This document shows positions 1 through 8,387 of a stretch of DNA of 64,000 nucleotides, one piece after another. Every line of letters begins with the position of its first letter. Position 1 is the stretch's first letter. The stretch lies in the NCBI GenBank assembly GCA_051656605.1, contig JBOGCF010000040.1:1-64000 (forward strand). The letters run 5' to 3'. Both the position numbers and the translations under genes were made by a program. The stretch is from UBA12018 sp051656605 (GTDB lineage: Bacteria > Bacteroidota > Bacteroidia > Bacteroidales > CAMTPD01). Below the pieces are notes generated by a model. It ran no database searches. It was not told where the DNA came from and was given only the letters and a program-made list of their open reading frames with translations.

Positions 1-136
1 CTCGGTTCGGGACTTTGCCGCCGACTTCCTTCAGATTCGCCTCGCGGTCGACACCCTTGTCTTGAGCTAATGGTTGGTAACTACCGACCCCCATAGTGGA
101 CTTGCACCACCAAGTTATATACCATGCACGGCACAC
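1..136 (-). mobile_element. Group II intron (class C-like), 5' end only
   Basis: Read on the minus strand from 136 downward, the sequence starts GTGTGCC and continues with blocks typical of the 5' domain I of bacterial group IIC introns: a GCATGG near the start, AAGGGTGTC at about 50-58, GAATCTGAAGGAAG at about 28-41, and a GGCGGCAAA stretch followed by GAACCGAG at the window edge. The order and wording resemble the class C introns of Oceanobacillus and Bacillus (recalled family pattern, not searched). The rest of the intron, including any reverse-transcriptase ORF and domains V-VI, lies outside the window. It begins 4 bases after the T-run of the lpxH terminator, the usual insertion site for class C introns. 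Confidence 0.8.
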
Positions 137-140
137 TAAT

Positions 141-175
141 AAAAAAGCGTCACGAGTTGTCTCGTGACGCTTTTT
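141..175 (-). terminator. Rho-independent terminator of the lpxH unit
   Basis: A perfect 15-bp stem (142-156 with 161-175, arms containing GCGTCACGAG) closes a 4-nt loop and is followed on the minus strand by six T. It lies 65 bases after the lpxH stop and directly precedes the group II intron, whose class targets such hairpins. Confidence 0.9.
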
Positions 176-239
176 CTATTTTATATATCCTGCAAACGAA
201 CTGCAAGATTATGATGCAATCTCTTTTTCGGTTTTTGCT

Positions 240-1001
240 CTATTCCAATTCGAATTGATCGAGAAACAAATCTTCTCCATCAAACTCTACGTAGGAAAAA
301 TACTGCATCCAATCGCCCGCAATAATAATACGCGCCGAACGCGAGAGCATCAAGTCGAGCATGATGTGCCTGTGTCCGAAGATAAAGAAATTGATCGAAG
401 GATCTTTCTGCAAATATTGCTTGGCAAATAATACCTGCTCTTCTACATCTTCTCCTTTAAAGCTGATTTCTTCTTCACGCTTGATCCCGCTCTTTCTACT
501 TTGAAGTGACCATCCGCGAGCAAAGCCAAAAGCCAATCGAGGATGAATCATTGCAAAAAGCTTTTGACACCACTTATTACGGAACAACGTATAAATGAGT
601 TTATACCCCGGGCGCACCAAGTATGCTTCGTCTCCATGCGAAAGGTAAAAGCGCTTGCCTTCGATATCTACAACCAATGGCTCGCTATGAATGGTAGCTC
701 CGATTTCCTTTTCCAGATAATCAAACATCCACATATCATGATTGCCCAGAAAGAGATGAATCTCAACTCCGGAATCCGAGAGTTCGGCTAGTTTTCCTAG
801 AAAGCGCACATAACCTTTTGGCACTACATGCTTGTACTCGAACCAGAAGTCGAACACGTCTCCCAAGAAATAAATCGCTTTTGCTTCATCCTTTATCGAA
901 TCGAGCCATCGTACCAATCGTCGTTCTACCTCTTGCGGATCTTTATGAAATCGGGCCCCGAGATGTGCATCAGACGCAAAATAAATTTTAGTTCTACTCA
1001 C
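240..1001 (-). CDS. lpxH: UDP-2,3-diacylglucosamine hydrolase-like metallophosphoesterase
   Basis: A 253-aa calcineurin-like phosphoesterase. Visible metal-binding motifs are D11-x-H13, GDVFDFW with D48, GNHD at 86-89, SHGD around 121-124 and a C-terminal GHRH. This set and the length match the LpxH family, which cleaves UDP-2,3-diacylglucosamine to lipid X in lipid A synthesis at the inner membrane face. The start is GTG; no ATG lies nearby and the motif spacing requires this start. It lies 11 bases after the DUF59 gene and likely ends the radC-DUF59-lpxH transcript, with a strong terminator behind it. An LpxG- or other UDP-sugar pyrophosphatase-like role is the alternative. Confidence 0.8.
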   Translation of the reverse strand: MSRTKIYFASDAHLGARFHKDPQEVERRLVRWLDSIKDEAKAIYFLGDVFDFWFEYKHVVPKGYVRFLGKLAELSDSGVEIHLFLGNHDMWMFDYLEKEIGATIHSEPLVVDIEGKRFYLSHGDEAYLVRPGYKLIYTLFRNKWCQKLFAMIHPRLAFGFARGWSLQSRKSGIKREEEISFKGEDVEEQVLFAKQYLQKDPSINFFIFGHRHIMLDLMLSRSARIIIAGDWMQYFSYVEFDGEDLFLDQFELE

Positions 1002-1012
1002 CGGCTATTCGA

Positions 1013-1339
1013 TTATAGAAACCCTAGTTCTAGTTTTGCTTCTTCAGACATCATGTCTTTGTCCCATTCAGGTTCAAACACAAGATTTACGATCACACTC
1101 TTTACACCCTCTACCGATTCTACCTTCATGCGAACATCTTCAAGAATGAAATCAGCTGCCGGACAGTTAGGAGCCGTAAGCGTCATCTCTACCGTTACGT
1201 CTTTGTCTTCGTTTACTTCTACTTTGTAGATTAGTCCGAGGTCATAAATGTTTACCGGAATCTCAGGGTCGTAAACCGTCTTCAACATGTCTACGATATT
1301 TTCTTCTATTTGTAGGAATTCGTTCTCCATATTTATCAT
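1013..1339 (-). CDS. DUF59/MIP18-family Fe-S assembly protein
   Basis: A 108-aa MIP18/PaaD-like (DUF59) protein. The typical YDPEIPVNIYDLGLIY segment lies at about residues 22-37 and a TAPNCPAADF segment with the conserved Cys at about 55-64. Family members (SufT-like) help load or mature Fe-S clusters in the cytosol. The first ATG is at 1339 and a second at 1330; either could start translation. It starts 9 bases after radC and is followed closely by lpxH, so the three probably form one transcript. The partner client is not visible here, as no suf genes are in the window. Confidence 0.8.
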   Translation of the reverse strand: MINMENEFLQIEENIVDMLKTVYDPEIPVNIYDLGLIYKVEVNEDKDVTVEMTLTAPNCPAADFILEDVRMKVESVEGVKSVIVNLVFEPEWDKDMMSEEAKLELGFL

Positions 1340-1348
1340 ATTTGATTT

Positions 1349-2062
1349 TTACAAAGATACAATTTTTTCATGGTCGGCATAACTGTAATATCCACCATCA
1401 CAAACTATCACATGATCGAGTAGCGCAATATCAAGTATATCTAAAGCCTCTTTTATCTTTTTGGTCACTTTATCATCTGCTTCGCTCGGTCGCCTGTTGC
1501 CCGAAGGATGGTTGTGAGCCAACAATACACCCGAACACAACGAGAGTACCGCATTCTTCAGCAAGATCTTTAAATCGACAAACGTCTCACCTACTCCACC
1601 TTGCCCCAGCTTTACTTTATCAATGATTTTGTTCGAGCGATTTACCATCACCATCCAAAACTCTTCGTAGGGCAAATCAATCATAATCGGATAAAAGTAT
1701 TCATATAAATCTTTACTACTCATGATGGATTGACGCTGCATCATATCGGCTGCCTTTCTTCGGCGCCCCAACTCCATTGCCGCAACAATGGAAACAGCTT
1801 TTGCTTCGCCGATTCCTTTGAATCCTGCCACCAGCTCCTGCACCGTAGTTTTTCCGAGTTGATTGATATTGTTATCGACCGAAGCTAAGATACGTTGTGA
1901 TAATTCCACTGCGGTTTCGTCTTGATTGCCGCTTCCGATCAGGATCGCGACCAGCTCAGAGTCGGACAAAGCATTTACCCCTTTAGAAAGTAACTTCTCG
2001 CGCGGGCGATCTTCTTCTGCCCAATCTTTAATAACCAGCCTTGTGGTTGTCATGTCTTTCAT
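1349..2062 (-). CDS. radC: RadC-like JAB-domain DNA repair protein
   Basis: A 237-aa protein with the RadC layout: an N-terminal helix-hairpin-helix region (GFKGIGEAKA, about 80-89) and a C-terminal JAB/MPN+ domain with the metal motif H183-N-H185-P-S-G and D196. Family members are often linked to recombination and repair, but the biochemical role is unsettled. Length is normal. ATG at 2062 is used; an internal Met at residue 4 is an alternative. It is the first gene of the radC-DUF59-lpxH run and sits behind the efp terminator. Confidence 0.88.
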   Translation of the reverse strand: MKDMTTTRLVIKDWAEEDRPREKLLSKGVNALSDSELVAILIGSGNQDETAVELSQRILASVDNNINQLGKTTVQELVAGFKGIGEAKAVSIVAAMELGRRRKAADMMQRQSIMSSKDLYEYFYPIMIDLPYEEFWMVMVNRSNKIIDKVKLGQGGVGETFVDLKILLKNAVLSLCSGVLLAHNHPSGNRRPSEADDKVTKKIKEALDILDIALLDHVIVCDGGYYSYADHEKIVSL

Positions 2063-2103
2063 CTATATAATAAATGTATTAGTTCAAGGAAAAACGCAAG
2101 ATA

Positions 2104-2137
2104 CAAAAAAAGCGGAACGTGCCATGCACATTCCGCT
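2104..2137 (-). terminator. Terminator of efp
   Basis: On the minus strand, arms 2111-2117 (AGCGGAA) and 2131-2137 pair, with an inner GTGC/GCAC extension, and are followed by a run of seven T. It lies about 28 bases after the efp stop. Confidence 0.85.
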
Positions 2138-2164
2138 TCTCTCACAAGATCGAGATCTTGAATA

Positions 2165-2731
2165 TTATTGTCTTACACGTTCGATGTAAGAACCGTCGCG
2201 TGTATCGATTTTAATCTTCTCACCAATGTTGATAAACAAAGGAACACGAACTTCAGCACCAGTTTCAACTGTAGCCGGTTTCAATGTGTTTGTTGCAGTA
2301 TCACCTTTCACACCTGGCTCAGTGTAAGTAATTTCAAGAATTACGTGAGCAGGAAGTTCAGCAGTAAGTACAGTTTCGCTTTCAGCGTGTACCATTGCTT
2401 CTACGATATCACCTTCTTTCAAGAACTGAACACCCGCGATGCTTTCTGAAGGAATAGTGATTTGCTCAAAAGTTTCAGTGTGCATGAAGTTATACCCCAT
2501 GTCATCTTTATATAGGAATTGATAAGGACGTCTTTCGATTCTTACTTCATCCACTTTAACACCAGCATTGAACGTTCTTTCAAGGATACGACCTGTAGTA
2601 ACGTTTTTCATTTTTGTGCGAACGAAAGCTGCACCTTTACCTGGTTTAACGTGAAGGAATTCAACGATAAAGTAGTATGAGCCATCGATATCAAGACACA
2701 TACCATTTCTGAAATCTGAAGTACTTGCCAT
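2165..2731 (-). CDS. efp: Elongation factor P
   Basis: A 188-aa three-domain EF-P. The N-terminal KOW-like domain contains HVKPGKGAAF with the loop-tip lysine at residue 32, the residue that is modified or contacts the peptidyl-transferase centre in this family. Two OB domains follow, with the C-terminal GDTATNT...ADVRVPLF-type block around 152-170 (here AEVRVPLFI). It relieves ribosome stalling at polyproline. It stands alone with its own consensus promoter and terminator. Length is typical. Confidence 0.95.
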   Translation of the reverse strand: MASTSDFRNGMCLDIDGSYYFIVEFLHVKPGKGAAFVRTKMKNVTTGRILERTFNAGVKVDEVRIERRPYQFLYKDDMGYNFMHTETFEQITIPSESIAGVQFLKEGDIVEAMVHAESETVLTAELPAHVILEITYTEPGVKGDTATNTLKPATVETGAEVRVPLFINIGEKIKIDTRDGSYIERVRQ

Positions 2732-2779
2732 AAAATAAGCTTATGATTATAGTAAATAATTTGTTTCGTTTTAATGGCG

Positions 2780-2811
2780 CAAAAGTAGCGTATTTACCTC
2801 ACATAAGCAAA
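2780..2811 (-). promoter_or_regulatory. efp promoter (Bacteroidetes type)
   Basis: On the minus strand TTTG (2808-2811), a 20-base spacer and TACTTTTG (2780-2787) match the -33/-7 consensus for the Bacteroidetes primary sigma factor. The -7 box is about 50 bases before the efp start. Confidence 0.75.
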
Positions 2812-2881
2812 TGAAGCACGATCAGCTTGCTCCAAAAAAACGTATAAAATGATTGCTAATCAATGAAATAATATCAATTTG

Positions 2882-3580
2882 TCAAAAAAGAGACATTACC
2901 CACGAAACTACAGGAACAAGAAGTGCCGTCATTACCCCCATAAGTCCGATGGCCAAACCGCTAATGGCCCCTTCGATAGCTCCCATTTGAATTGCAATCG
3001 ACGTGCCCAGTCCGTGCGCCGAAGCACCCAATGCTAAACCTTTGGCAATCTTACTGTCAATCCCCATCATACGCATCAGAACCGGACCGATGATACTTCC
3101 GAAAATACCGACAGCAACCACTACGACTGCTGTAATTGAAGGAATCCCTCCGGCTTTCTCGGCAATACCCATTGCAATGGGAGTGGTTACCGACTTGGGT
3201 TGCAACGATGCAATCAACACATTATCGGCTCCCATTTCATAAGCAATAGCCATCACACTTACAATCCCCACGAGCGAACCTACGAATATCGAGGTAAGTA
3301 TCGAGATCACATTCCCTTTAATATAGCGTATCTGCTCGTAGAGCACATAGCCCAACGCAACTACCGATGGCCCAAGAAGGAAGTTCACAAAACTAGAACC
3401 CTCTTTGAACGACTCATACGGAATATCAAAAGTTTTCAGAAAAAGAATAATAAGACCTGTGGCTGTGAGAAGTGGGTGAAGCAGAGCAATGCGGGTTTTT
3501 CTGAATAGTTGTTGGCAAAGCAAATAGACTCCGACAACGAGAAACAACATAAACAACTCGGAGTTGAACAGTTTATCCAT
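2882..3580 (-). CDS. lrgB: LrgB/CidB-family membrane protein
   Basis: A 232-aa hydrophobic protein with about six to seven membrane segments and the LrgB-family stretch LQPKSVTTPIA near residues 127-137 and SAHGLGTSIA near 187-196. LrgB proteins act with LrgA in the inner membrane; in Gram-positive bacteria the pair modulates murein hydrolase activity and in other organisms it transports small metabolites, so the role here is open. It overlaps the preceding lrgA by 8 bases, indicating translational coupling. Length is normal. Confidence 0.85.
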   Translation of the reverse strand: MDKLFNSELFMLFLVVGVYLLCQQLFRKTRIALLHPLLTATGLIILFLKTFDIPYESFKEGSSFVNFLLGPSVVALGYVLYEQIRYIKGNVISILTSIFVGSLVGIVSVMAIAYEMGADNVLIASLQPKSVTTPIAMGIAEKAGGIPSITAVVVVAVGIFGSIIGPVLMRMMGIDSKIAKGLALGASAHGLGTSIAIQMGAIEGAISGLAIGLMGVMTALLVPVVSWVMSLF

Positions 3581-3920
3581 TCTTATCCTCCTTTCCCATA
3601 CGCTGTTGCACCAAAGCTACCGCGATAATAACGAGCATCGTACTCACTGTAGATGAGATAAGAATAACGAGCCAATACTTTGACAAGACATCAAATGCGC
3701 TCATTAATCCTACCGCAGCGGGTAAAAAGAAGAAACCCATATTATCAGTTAAGGCTTTGGACAACTTATTTACTTTTTCGCCATTGATCACCTTGAAACA
3801 AAGCGCAGTAAATAACAATAACATTCCGATCACGCTACCGGGCACAAACCCGTTGATCAGATAACTAACGACCTCTCCGATTACATAAAAGAGAAGAACG
3901 TAAAATACTTGTGACAACAT
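3573..3920 (-). CDS. lrgA: LrgA/CidA-family holin-like membrane protein
   Basis: A 115-aa protein with four predicted membrane segments and the CidA/LrgA signature GFVPGSVIGMLLLF at about 24-37, followed by LTDNMGFFFLPAAVGLM at about 57-73. It is the holin-like partner of LrgB. The gene is first of a two-gene operon. A TACATTTG -7-like box on the minus strand at 3951-3958 is a plausible promoter, without a clear -33. Confidence 0.87.
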   Translation of the reverse strand: MLSQVFYVLLFYVIGEVVSYLINGFVPGSVIGMLLLFTALCFKVINGEKVNKLSKALTDNMGFFFLPAAVGLMSAFDVLSKYWLVILISSTVSTMLVIIAVALVQQRMGKEDKNG

Positions 3921-4076
3921 TAGGCTTTACGTTTGATTAATTTTGGAGTGCAAATGTACACCCTAAGAGGAAAACGTTGTACCTAAAACCCAATCAAATA
4001 AAGAATGTTTAACATCAAACCAAAAGCAAAACATCAGATATTCATACGAATGGATGAACAAAAATATACTAACACC

Positions 4077-4106
4077 TTGTTTATTAAAAAAAAGTGCATA
4101 ACTTTG
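4077..4106 (+). promoter_or_regulatory. rpmH promoter
   Basis: TTG at 4077-4079, a 19-base spacer and TAACTTTG at 4099-4106 match the Bacteroidetes -33/-7 consensus; rpmH begins 48 bases downstream. Confidence 0.8.
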
Positions 4107-4154
4107 CATCCCGATTAGGTACATGATAGTAATAAACAAAAAACTAATATAGAG

Positions 4155-4307
4155 ATGAAAAGAACATTCCAACCTTCGAACAGAAAGAGAAAGAACAAAC
4201 ACGGATTCCGTTCAAGAATGGCTTCGGCTAACGGACGTAGAGTGTTGGCTTCTCGTCGTGCTAAAGGTAGAGCTAAATTAACAGTGTCTGACGAGTACAG
4301 CCGTTAA
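4155..4307 (+). CDS. rpmH: 50S ribosomal protein L34
   Basis: A 50-aa, strongly basic protein beginning MKRTFQPSNRKRKNKHGF and containing ASANGRRVLASRRAKGRAKL, the near-invariant core of bacterial L34. The C-terminal tail (LTVSDEYSR) is the extended form usual in Bacteroidetes. Length is normal. The usual dnaA/rnpA neighbours are absent: it stands alone with its own consensus promoter and a terminator 32 bases after the stop. Confidence 0.97.
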   Translation: MKRTFQPSNRKRKNKHGFRSRMASANGRRVLASRRAKGRAKLTVSDEYSR

Positions 4308-4335
4308 TTAGAAAAGAATTAGCATATTCTATGTG

Positions 4336-4375
4336 AAAAGTAAAGGTTTACAAGTAAGCCTTTACTTTTTTTTGT
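4336..4375 (+). terminator. Terminator of rpmH
   Basis: AGTAAAGG (4339-4346) pairs with CCTTTACT (4359-4366) around a short loop and is followed by seven to eight T. Confidence 0.9.
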
Positions 4376-4484
4376 TTATAACCAACCCATTAAGTATTTA
4401 AGCATAATGCTTTTTTCATTACTTTTGGAGGCGAATCATTACGATTCGAATAAATAAAAACTATTTCTAAATCAAATTGATAAG

Positions 4485-5126
4485 ATGAAGAAATTCTTTG
4501 CTGCGATATTTAAGAATGCAATCGTTATCAACCTGCTGCTCGCTGTTGTGGTAGCGGGAGCTGTACTATTCGGAGTATTATCATGGCTCGACATCTACAC
4601 CAGACACAATCAAGCCGTAGAGGTACCCGATGTAAAAGGTCTAAGTGTAGAAGAAGCTGAGCCTTTCTTTACATCAAGAGGGCTTCACTACAGTATCATT
4701 GACTCCGTTTATGCCAAAGACGTAAAGCCGGGAGCAATCATTGAAGTAAATCCCGAAATCGGATCCAAAGTAAAAGAAGGACGTAATTTATATATTACAA
4801 TCAATGCGCACGGATCACAATCGGCGCTACTTCCCGAACTCAGAGACCTATCGGTACGTCAGGCACAAGCCCTGCTCGAAGCCACCGGTTTCGAAGATAT
4901 CGAGATCGAATATGTTCCGGGAGAATTTAGAGATTTGGTAATAGAGGTTGAGTCAAATGGCAATCTTCTTCAATCGGGCAAGCGTGTAGCCTTGAGTACT
5001 CCGATCAAATTGATTGTAAGTACGGGCGAAGCAGCACCAACCGACTCTCTTGATACAATCGATACGGAGCAGATCGATACCTCAAAAATTAATGTTGAAA
5101 AAAGCGACGAAGAAACTTGGTTCTAA
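4485..5126 (+). CDS. PASTA-domain membrane protein
   Basis: A 213-aa protein with a short cytoplasmic N-terminus, one membrane helix at about 13-37, then two PASTA repeats (about 44-110 from VEVPDVKGLSVEEAE, and about 116-186 from LPELRDLSVRQAQALL) and an acidic, Ser/Thr-rich tail. PASTA domains bind peptidoglycan or its precursors; in this family there is no kinase domain, so a scaffold or cell-wall-sensing role in the periplasm is inferred. The stop overlaps the rluD start (TAATG). It opens the operon with rluD and ddl, and ddl is a wall-precursor enzyme. TACTTTTG at 4420-4427 may be the -7 box. Confidence 0.85.
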   Translation: MKKFFAAIFKNAIVINLLLAVVVAGAVLFGVLSWLDIYTRHNQAVEVPDVKGLSVEEAEPFFTSRGLHYSIIDSVYAKDVKPGAIIEVNPEIGSKVKEGRNLYITINAHGSQSALLPELRDLSVRQAQALLEATGFEDIEIEYVPGEFRDLVIEVESNGNLLQSGKRVALSTPIKLIVSTGEAAPTDSLDTIDTEQIDTSKINVEKSDEETWF

Positions 5127-6202
5127 TGGTAGAAAATTATTTAGAAGATATAGAAGACGATGAATTGTTAGCTAACGATTCAGACACAAATACCGGTGAA
5201 GTAGAAATGCACGAGCACTTTCGCTTTGTAGCCGACAAAGGACAAAACATGGTGCGTGTAGACAAGTTTCTTACCGATCGTATGGAAGCTACTTCACGAA
5301 ACAGAATACAACAAGCTGCCGAAGCCGGGAGTATTCTTGCCAATGGCAAACCCGTAAAAGCAAACTACAAGGTAAAGCCAATGGATGTAATCAGCATCGT
5401 GATGGACCGTCCTAAAAGAGAACTTGAAATCATTCCGGAGGACCTTCCACTCGATATTGTTTACGAAGATGACGACCTCATGGTAGTAAACAAAAAGCCG
5501 GGCATGGTAGTACACCCCGGACATGGCAACTATAACGGTACATTGATCAATGCAATTGCCTTTCATTTGAAAGACGATCCCAACTACGACATTACCGATC
5601 CGCGCCTCGGACTTGTGCACCGTATCGACAAAGATACATCGGGCCTTTTGGTGATTGCCAAAAACGAACATGCCAAGACTCACCTGAGCGCGCAGTTTTT
5701 CAATAAAACAACCAAACGTAAATACCTTGCCGTTGTTTGGGGAGCTGTAAAAGAAGAAGCAGGACGCATCGAAGGAAACATTGGTCGTGACGTACGCGAT
5801 CGCCTGCAGATGAGCGTATTCCCGGATGGCGAACAAGGCAAACCTGCCGTTACGCACTATCGTATCGTAGAACGACTTGGTTATGTAACCCTGGTAGAGT
5901 GTCAGCTCGAAACCGGTCGTACACACCAAATCCGTGTGCACATGAAGCACATTGGCCACACGTTATTCAACGATGAGCGTTATGGCGGACACGAAATCCT
6001 AAAAGGTACCACCTTTACAAAATACAAACAGTTTGTACAAAACTGCTTTGCGATTTGTCCGCGCCAAGCATTACATGCACGCACGTTGGGCTTTATACAC
6101 CCACGTACCGGCGAAGAAATGAATTTTGAAAGCGAACTACCGGAAGATATGACAAAACTGATCGACAAGTGGCGTTCGTATGCTTCTAATCTAGGCGAAT
6201 AA
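5126..6202 (+). CDS. rluD: Large-subunit rRNA pseudouridine synthase, RluD type
   Basis: A 358-aa pseudouridine synthase. An acidic N-terminal extension is followed by an S4 RNA-binding domain (MVRVDKFLTDRM...GSILANGKPV, about 35-85) and the RluA/RluD catalytic domain with GLVHRIDKDTSGLLV, in which the Asp after RI is the nucleophile, and ETGRTHQIRVHM. In E. coli RluD modifies helix 69 of 23S rRNA. The ATG at 5126 overlaps the upstream TAA; a TTG nine bases earlier is in frame but less likely. Translational coupling to the PASTA gene is expected. Confidence 0.9.
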   Translation: MVENYLEDIEDDELLANDSDTNTGEVEMHEHFRFVADKGQNMVRVDKFLTDRMEATSRNRIQQAAEAGSILANGKPVKANYKVKPMDVISIVMDRPKRELEIIPEDLPLDIVYEDDDLMVVNKKPGMVVHPGHGNYNGTLINAIAFHLKDDPNYDITDPRLGLVHRIDKDTSGLLVIAKNEHAKTHLSAQFFNKTTKRKYLAVVWGAVKEEAGRIEGNIGRDVRDRLQMSVFPDGEQGKPAVTHYRIVERLGYVTLVECQLETGRTHQIRVHMKHIGHTLFNDERYGGHEILKGTTFTKYKQFVQNCFAICPRQALHARTLGFIHPRTGEEMNFESELPEDMTKLIDKWRSYASNLGE

Positions 6203-6204
6203 GT

Positions 6205-7185
6205 ATGAAAAAGAATGTTGCAATTATTGCAGGAGGCGACTCTTCTGAGATTGTAGTATCTCTCAAGAGCGCTCAAGGACTTTATTCATTTATTGATAAA
6301 GAAAAGTACAATCTTTACATTGCTGTACTAACCAAAGACAGTTGGTATGTAAATCTTCCCAACGAAGAAAAAACACCAATCGATAAAAACGATTTCTCCT
6401 TTATCCTAAACGGAGAAAAAATAAATATAGACTTCGCCTACATTACCATCCATGGTACTCCGGGCGAAAACGGATTGCTTCAAGGCTATTTCGACATGAT
6501 CGGAATGCCTTACTCTACTTGCGGCGTGCTATCGTCGGCAATTACGTTCAACAAGTTTGTTTGCAACAACTACCTACGCTCGTTTGGTATTTCGGTGGCA
6601 TCATCGCTCCGACTCAAAAACGGCGAAACCATTTCGGAACAGGAAGTTGTTGAAAAACTTGGCCTTCCATGCTTTATCAAACCCAACGTTGGAGGCTCTA
6701 GCTTCGGTGTTACCAAAGTAAAAGAAGCTGCTCAAATCGTACCGGCCATTCAAAAAGCATACGACGAAGGCAATGAAGTTATCCTAGAATCCTTAATTCA
6801 GGGAACAGAAATCACTTGCGGTTGTTATAAAATAAAAGGTAAAAGTGTAGTCTTCCCCATTACCGAGGTTGTAACCGAAAATGAATTCTTCGATTACGAT
6901 GCCAAATATAATGGAGAAGTGGAAGAGATTACTCCGGCCCGTATCTCACAAGAGCTTACACAAAAGGTACAGGAGTTGACTTCTCGCATTTACGATATCG
7001 TAGATGCCAAAGGCATTATTCGTGTCGATTATATCATCGAAAAAGACGGCAATCCGAAACTACTTGAGGTGAACACCACTCCGGGAATGACAGTCACCAG
7101 CTTTATTCCGCAACAAGTACGAGCTGCCGGTCTCGACATCAAAGATGTAATGACCGATATCATTGAAAACGAATTCAATGCGTAA
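6205..7185 (+). CDS. ddl: D-alanine--D-alanine ligase
   Basis: A 326-aa ATP-grasp enzyme. The N-terminal domain begins with VAIIAGGDSSE, and the ATP-grasp core includes KPNVGGSSFGVTKV, EVILESLIQGTEITC and the metal/substrate motif LLEVNTTPGMT near 285-295. It makes the D-Ala-D-Ala dipeptide for peptidoglycan precursors in the cytoplasm. Length is normal. It starts 2 bases after rluD, so it is co-transcribed with the PASTA-rluD genes. Confidence 0.95.
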   Translation: MKKNVAIIAGGDSSEIVVSLKSAQGLYSFIDKEKYNLYIAVLTKDSWYVNLPNEEKTPIDKNDFSFILNGEKINIDFAYITIHGTPGENGLLQGYFDMIGMPYSTCGVLSSAITFNKFVCNNYLRSFGISVASSLRLKNGETISEQEVVEKLGLPCFIKPNVGGSSFGVTKVKEAAQIVPAIQKAYDEGNEVILESLIQGTEITCGCYKIKGKSVVFPITEVVTENEFFDYDAKYNGEVEEITPARISQELTQKVQELTSRIYDIVDAKGIIRVDYIIEKDGNPKLLEVNTTPGMTVTSFIPQQVRAAGLDIKDVMTDIIENEFNA

Positions 7186-7219
7186 ACTTCTAAACAAGAC
7201 AAACAACTAACAACCAGAT

Positions 7220-8383
7220 ATGGACACGATTTCATCAAGATTTGACGAGATTCGACCGTTAAATAACAACGAAGTTAAAGCAACCATCGAAGAACTTCTG
7301 AATACTCCTAAGTTTGAGATGGCTGTAAAAACGGCTATGCCCACGATCGATTGGGACAGCTTTTGTATCAAGATGCGTTCTCTTCGCACCAAAAGAGAAT
7401 TCAAAACACAAATGTCGGCATTGGCACTTAAGTCAATCGCGGCAAATACAGCCAGTCTACTCGACTATTCTCACGAAGAGCGAATCGATAGACATGCGGC
7501 TTATACCTTTATCACCAATCACCGTGATATCGTATTAGACGCAGCTTTCTTAAACTACGTTCTTCACCAAGCCGGCGCAGAAATGACGCAGGTAGCCATT
7601 GGCGATAACCTACTTATCGAGCCATGGATCGAAAAACTAGTTAGACTCAACAACAGCTTTATCGTAAAGCGCGGCGTATCCATCCGCCAAATGCTTGAAG
7701 TAAGTAAGACGCTTTCGGCATACATCCATTACGCAATCAAGGAACTCAACGAATCCGTTTGGATTGCGCAACGCGAAGGACGTGCCAAAGACTCGAACGA
7801 CTTCACGCAAGAAGCTCTACTCAAGATGCTTGTGATGGGTGGCGAAGAAGCAACCATTCTCGACAATCTGATCGAGCTCAACATTGAGCCGATGGCCATC
7901 TCGTACGAGTTTGACCCATGCGACTTCCTCAAAGCCAAAGAATATCAACAAAAGCGCGACAACAAAGAACATAAGAAATCTCCTGCCGACGACTTGGTAA
8001 ATATGCAAACAGGAATTGTCGGATTCAAAGGACACATTCACTTCTGTTTCGGACATCCGATCAACGAACAACTGAAAAAGCTCGACCCTTCGATGGAGAA
8101 AGCTGAGCTATACAGCACAGTTGCCGCAATTATCGACAAGGAGATTCATCAAAACTACATGTTCTTCCCGATCAACTACATCGCATACCAACGAGCATTT
8201 GGCGACGACCGTTTTGCAGATAAATACAACGAAGCAGACATCGCAGCCGTTGACAAGTACTTCGAAGGTCAGCTTGCCAAGATTCAACTTCCAAATAAGG
8301 ACAGCGAATACTTACTTGGTAAGATGTACGAGATGTATGCCAACCCGGTAAAGAACCATCTGATCGCAACCAATCAGCACTAA
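7220..8383 (+). CDS. PlsB-like glycerolipid acyltransferase
   Basis: A 387-aa protein with the acyltransferase motif NHRDIVLD (about 94-101, the NHx4D form), a second block FIVKRG (about 150) and WIAQREGRAKDSND (about 183-196, the E-G-R-like substrate block). These support a glycerol-phosphate or lysophosphatidate acyltransferase of the PlsB/PlsC superfamily acting at the inner membrane. No membrane helix is obvious. It follows ddl by 34 bases and precedes nadE by 4, in the same operon. The exact acceptor cannot be told from sequence. Confidence 0.75.
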   Translation: MDTISSRFDEIRPLNNNEVKATIEELLNTPKFEMAVKTAMPTIDWDSFCIKMRSLRTKREFKTQMSALALKSIAANTASLLDYSHEERIDRHAAYTFITNHRDIVLDAAFLNYVLHQAGAEMTQVAIGDNLLIEPWIEKLVRLNNSFIVKRGVSIRQMLEVSKTLSAYIHYAIKELNESVWIAQREGRAKDSNDFTQEALLKMLVMGGEEATILDNLIELNIEPMAISYEFDPCDFLKAKEYQQKRDNKEHKKSPADDLVNMQTGIVGFKGHIHFCFGHPINEQLKKLDPSMEKAELYSTVAAIIDKEIHQNYMFFPINYIAYQRAFGDDRFADKYNEADIAAVDKYFEGQLAKIQLPNKDSEYLLGKMYEMYANPVKNHLIATNQH

Positions 8384-8387
8384 GCGT

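Noticed and set aside
3963..4202. 79-codon minus-strand ORF
   Set aside because: It overlaps the rpmH promoter and gene on the other strand, and its Phe/Ser-rich composition is that of an antisense shadow.
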